This document shows positions 61,286 to 64,000 of a stretch of 64,000 nt of DNA, in pieces. Below the pieces are notes generated by a model. That model saw only the letters and a list, made by a program, of their open reading frames with translations, did not search any database and was not told the origin of the DNA. Source of the stretch: PGYR01 sp048267165 (GTDB taxonomy: Bacteria; Bacteroidota; Ignavibacteria; Kapaibacteriales; UBA2268); NCBI GenBank assembly GCA_048267165.1, contig JBLWYD010000001.1:124001-188000 (forward strand), read 5' to 3'. The first letter of the stretch is position 1, and every line of letters starts with the position of its first letter. The translations under genes were made by a program, and so were the position numbers.

Positions 61286-62749
61286 TTAAGCATCTTGTAG
61301 ATATTTATCTACTAAGTCCGAAACTATTTGCGGATTTGCTTTGCCTTTAGATTCTTTCATTACTTGACCGACGAAGAATCCTTTTACTTTAGCATTTCCT
61401 GACTTGAATTTTTCTACAGAATCTGGGTTCGCCTCTATTACTCCTTTCACTAACTCGTCAATGAATGAAGTATCTGATACTTGTTTCAACCCTTTTTCTT
61501 CTACAATCTCTTTAGGTGATTTCCCTAACTCTACATCTGCGAATATATCCTTAGCTATAGTATTGGATATAGTGCCAGAAGAAACCAAATCAACGATTTC
61601 AGCTATATGTTGTGGTTTGACCTTCAGATCAGATACTACTGTATCCCTATCTTGTATCATCCTCATTATCTCTGTCATCACCCAGTTGCTGACTAACTTA
61701 TTGTTGCCCGCATTCTTATTTTCTAATTTCCTTATAGCATTTTCGTAAAAATCAGCTATTTCTTTCTCAGCTACTAATACCGAAGCGTCATAGTTAGGTA
61801 TTTCGTATTGCTCTACAAATCTATTCTTTCTTGCGATAGGAAGCTCAGGCATCAAAGCTCTGACTTTCTCTACCCAATCTTCTTTTACTATAAGTGGTGG
61901 AAGATCTGGCTCTGGGAAGTATCTATAATCATGGGCCATTTCTTTGGTACGCATTTCTTTAGTTTCATTTGCGTTGCCATCCCACTGCATAGTTACTTGT
62001 CTAACTTCGCCGCCACCTTCTATTAATTCGATTTGACGCTTTATCTCGTAATCAATTGCTTTTTCTACATTTCTAAAACTATTTAGATTCTTTACTTCCG
62101 TTCTTGTTCCGAATTTTTCTCTTCCTACAGGTCTTACAGATATGTTTGCATCTACACGCAGTGCACCTTCTTCCATATTACCAGTGTTGATACCCAGATA
62201 TACAAGTATCTGCTTTAACTGCATTAAGTAAAGATATGCTTCTGCTGAACTACGTATATCCGGCTCGCTTACTATCTCAATCAAAGCAACACCAGCACGG
62301 TTGAAATCAACAAGAGTATCTATATCCAAATCGTGGATAGATTTACCCGAATCTTCTTCCATGTGAATACGAGTTATACCTATACGTTTAGTATTAACCT
62401 CGTCTAACTCTATTTCCAAGTGTCCATCGTAACAGATAGGAGTTTTATCTTGAGATATTTGATATCCCTTTGGTAAATCCTGATAGAAGTAATTCTTCCT
62501 AGCGAATAGATTTCTTTCCCTTATCTTGCAGTTAGTAGCTAAACCCATCATAATAGCGTAGTCAACTACTTTCCTATTAAGTACAGGTAGTGTACCTGGG
62601 TGAGCTAAAGTCACAGGGTCAGTATTTGTATTAGGAGAAGCTCCGAACTTAGTAGAGCTAGAGCTAAATGCTTTAGATTCAGTCAATAACTGAGCGTGAA
62701 TCTCTAACCCAATTACGGGTGCGTATTTTTCGTATATCTCTTTGTTCAT
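61286..62749 (-). CDS. gatB: Asp/Glu-tRNA amidotransferase subunit B
   Basis: 487 residues, full length. GatB hallmarks are VIGLEIHAQL, the Zn/Mg pocket region LFARKNYFYQDLPKGYQISQ, HMEEDSGKSIHD, VDFNRAGVALIEIVSEPD, MEEGALRVDANISVRP and the C-terminal YqeY-like helical domain ending KANPQIVSDLVDKYL. It converts mis-acylated Glu-tRNA(Gln) or Asp-tRNA(Asn) with GatA and GatC, which are not in this window. The E1 gene follows 44 bp downstream. Confidence 0.96.
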   Translation of the reverse strand: MNKEIYEKYAPVIGLEIHAQLLTESKAFSSSSTKFGASPNTNTDPVTLAHPGTLPVLNRKVVDYAIMMGLATNCKIRERNLFARKNYFYQDLPKGYQISQDKTPICYDGHLEIELDEVNTKRIGITRIHMEEDSGKSIHDLDIDTLVDFNRAGVALIEIVSEPDIRSSAEAYLYLMQLKQILVYLGINTGNMEEGALRVDANISVRPVGREKFGTRTEVKNLNSFRNVEKAIDYEIKRQIELIEGGGEVRQVTMQWDGNANETKEMRTKEMAHDYRYFPEPDLPPLIVKEDWVEKVRALMPELPIARKNRFVEQYEIPNYDASVLVAEKEIADFYENAIRKLENKNAGNNKLVSNWVMTEIMRMIQDRDTVVSDLKVKPQHIAEIVDLVSSGTISNTIAKDIFADVELGKSPKEIVEEKGLKQVSDTSFIDELVKGVIEANPDSVEKFKSGNAKVKGFFVGQVMKESKGKANPQIVSDLVDKYLQDA

Positions 62750-62927
62750 TTAGCCGGAATCTGATTTATATAATTCTACAAATTTAAGAAATATAAAGTA
62801 GAAACAAATACTTTTAAGTACAGCTAAACACACAAAAACAACTATTTAACTGTAAAGTTGTTAGAATTTATTGAAAAATGTATTAACTTAACTTTCAAAG
62901 ATGATATAAATTTGTCAGAATATATTT

Positions 62928-63599
62928 ATGCCAAAGCAGTATATAATAGGTGATATTCATGGGTGCTACAAGACATTAGTCGCACTCCTCGAGGAAGAGG
63001 TAAAACCGACCAAACCGGACACTATCTATTTCCTAGGTGATTATATTGGTAAAGGACCAGATTCTAAAAATGTAGTCAAGTATATTATTTCATTAAAAAA
63101 TGATGGGTACAAAGTCCGTTGCTTGATGGGTAATCACGAGAAAATGCTACTCGACTCTATGCTATCAGACCGGCAACACTATAAGTGGTTATGGAATGGT
63201 GGCTCCGAATGTCTGCGAAGCTTTGGTGTATATAGAGCAAATGAAATAAAGAACAAATACATTAAGTTTTTCGAAGAGCTAGAATACTTCATAGAATTAG
63301 ATGAATTTATCCTTGTTCATGGGGGGCTTAATTTTAATGCTGAAAACCCATTGACTGACAGAAAATCTATGCTTTGGAGCAGAAATCAACACATAGATAA
63401 AAGCAAAACAAAAGGCAAGCGACTTATAGTAGGACACACTCCTGTAAAGTTCAAAAAGATAAAACGCACTTTACATGAGGATTTGATAATGTTAGACGGT
63501 GGGTGTGTATATTCGAAAGTCAAAGAAAAGCAAGGCAATCTGGTCGCATTAGAACTTAGCAAGATGAAACTTTATCGTAAATACAACATAGATATGTAA
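62928..63599 (+). CDS. Calcineurin-like metallophosphatase, PPP family
   Basis: 223 residues. Metal-site motifs are GDIHG (Asp9, His11), FLGDYIGKGPDS (Asp38), GNHE (69-71), VHGG and GHTP. Bacterial PPP phosphatases normally read GDYIDRGPDS; here the second Asp is Gly41, a position that usually helps substrate binding rather than metal binding. Probably a protein or nucleotide (Ap4A-like) phosphatase. The next gene starts at the base after its stop. Confidence 0.9.
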   Translation: MPKQYIIGDIHGCYKTLVALLEEEVKPTKPDTIYFLGDYIGKGPDSKNVVKYIISLKNDGYKVRCLMGNHEKMLLDSMLSDRQHYKWLWNGGSECLRSFGVYRANEIKNKYIKFFEELEYFIELDEFILVHGGLNFNAENPLTDRKSMLWSRNQHIDKSKTKGKRLIVGHTPVKFKKIKRTLHEDLIMLDGGCVYSKVKEKQGNLVALELSKMKLYRKYNIDM

Positions 63600-63959
63600 A
63601 TGAATATAGAAGAGTTAAGAGAATATTGCCTAACTAGATTACACACTACAGAGGATACACCATTCGATGAGACTACTTTAGCTTTCAAAGTTGGGGGAAA
63701 GATATTTGCCCTTACTAATATGGAAACAATACCGACGAGAGTAAACCTAAAGTGTGACCCCGAAAGAGCTATCGAGCTACGAGAGAATTACCCAGAGGTG
63801 ATTATCCCTGGTTACCACATGAGCAAGAAACATTGGAATACTGTCTTCATTGAAGAATTAGATACAAGCTTTATCGAGGAACTTGTTAGTCATTCTTATG
63901 ACTTAGTCTATAAATCGCTGACAAAATCTAAGCGATTAGAATTAGAAGGCGGAGCCTAG
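63600..63959 (+). CDS. MmcQ/YjbR-family protein
   Basis: 119 residues. The family pattern is clear: EELREYCLTRLHTTEDTPFDETTLAFKVGGKIFAL...VNLKCDPERAIELRENYPEVIPGYHMSKKHWNTVFIEE-like spacing, ending SYDLVYKSLTKSKR. These small CyaY-like-fold proteins bind DNA in some members; the role is not established. Its ATG is directly joined to the phosphatase stop (TAAATG), so both are co-translated. Confidence 0.88.
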   Translation: MNIEELREYCLTRLHTTEDTPFDETTLAFKVGGKIFALTNMETIPTRVNLKCDPERAIELRENYPEVIIPGYHMSKKHWNTVFIEELDTSFIEELVSHSYDLVYKSLTKSKRLELEGGA

Positions 63960-64000
63960 TTTCTTCTTAATATACCGAAATAGAACATCTTAGTTAGTTG

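Noticed and set aside
1..64000. tRNA, rRNA or prophage genes
   Set aside because: No cloverleaf, rRNA-like or phage structural genes were recognised by reading; a tRNAscan/Infernal run would be decisive.

Overview
This is a low-GC bacterial chromosome segment from the Bacteroidota/Chlorobi (FCB) side of the tree. The main evidence is at least six secreted proteins ending in a type IX secretion (T9SS) sorting domain, usually with a YPNP-like motif, plus many SCSD/GCSD-type lipoproteins, a TonB-dependent receptor and a serine-palmitoyltransferase-like enzyme. Clear Shine-Dalgarno sites (GGAGG, AAGGAG, GGAG) precede many genes, which is unusual for classical Bacteroidia and Flavobacteriia. This points (inference only) to an Ignavibacteria- or Kapabacteria-like lineage. 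I saw no rRNA, tRNA, CRISPR array, transposase or integrase.

Layout. 1-1.7 kb: a 5'-truncated protein of YadA-type head repeats. 1.8-4.5 kb: a membrane protein, a T9SS serine protease and a methyltransferase, ending in a hairpin shared with a convergent DEAD-box helicase (4.5-6 kb). 6.1-7.5 kb: a DUF4143 ATPase bracketed by arrays of 32-bp palindromic units. 7.6-9.7 kb: a small membrane protein and a SulP anion transporter. 9.7-11.7 kb: an orphan nucleotidyltransferase domain and three related lipoproteins. 11.7-14 kb: small membrane proteins and a GT-C glycosyltransferase. 14.1-15.1 kb: nuoA-nuoB alone. 15.3-20.1 kb: lipoproteins, two paralogous barrel proteins and a large secreted protein. 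20.2-24.6 kb: a TonB receptor, an alpha-oxoamine synthase, an alkyltransferase-like protein and a CoA pyrophosphatase. 24.6-25.6 kb: a Panacea-type toxin-antitoxin pair. 25.8-28.9 kb: an M16-like protein without its metal site, MoxR and a fatty-acid hydroxylase. 29-32.4 kb: lipoproteins, two of them a tandem duplication, and a T9SS BNR protein. 32.7-34.7 kb: a GT-C enzyme and a cupin. 34.7-35.3 kb: a gene-free stretch with repeats. 35.3-42.5 kb: a compact minus-strand run (GT2, barrel protein, GT9, YCII-like, RlmD-like, QueE, T9SS protein). 42.6-57.8 kb: a large T9SS surface-protein cluster with a 2,663-residue protein. 57.9-62.7 kb: TPR protein, fused E1 dehydrogenase with a histone-H1-like tail, and GatB. 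62.9-64 kb: metallophosphatase and a YjbR-family protein.

The two most notable structures are small cassettes. (1) The Panacea toxin-antitoxin pair sits between two 32-bp direct repeats (31/32 identical) that are both the 3' end of the neighbouring CoA-pyrophosphatase gene. The far copy still reads as the same ten-residue ending with its own stop codon. This looks like insertion at a gene 3' end that rebuilt the gene, with no integrase present. (2) The DUF4143 ATPase gene is bracketed by two and three copies of a 32-bp unit built of inverted 11-bp half-sites, with TA-bounded inverted ends. The 42.6-57.8 kb cluster appears to be a co-transcribed set of T9SS surface proteins. Its largest member combines chlamydial Pmp-like GGAIY/FxxN repeats, seven YCF48-like blades and Ig-like domains.
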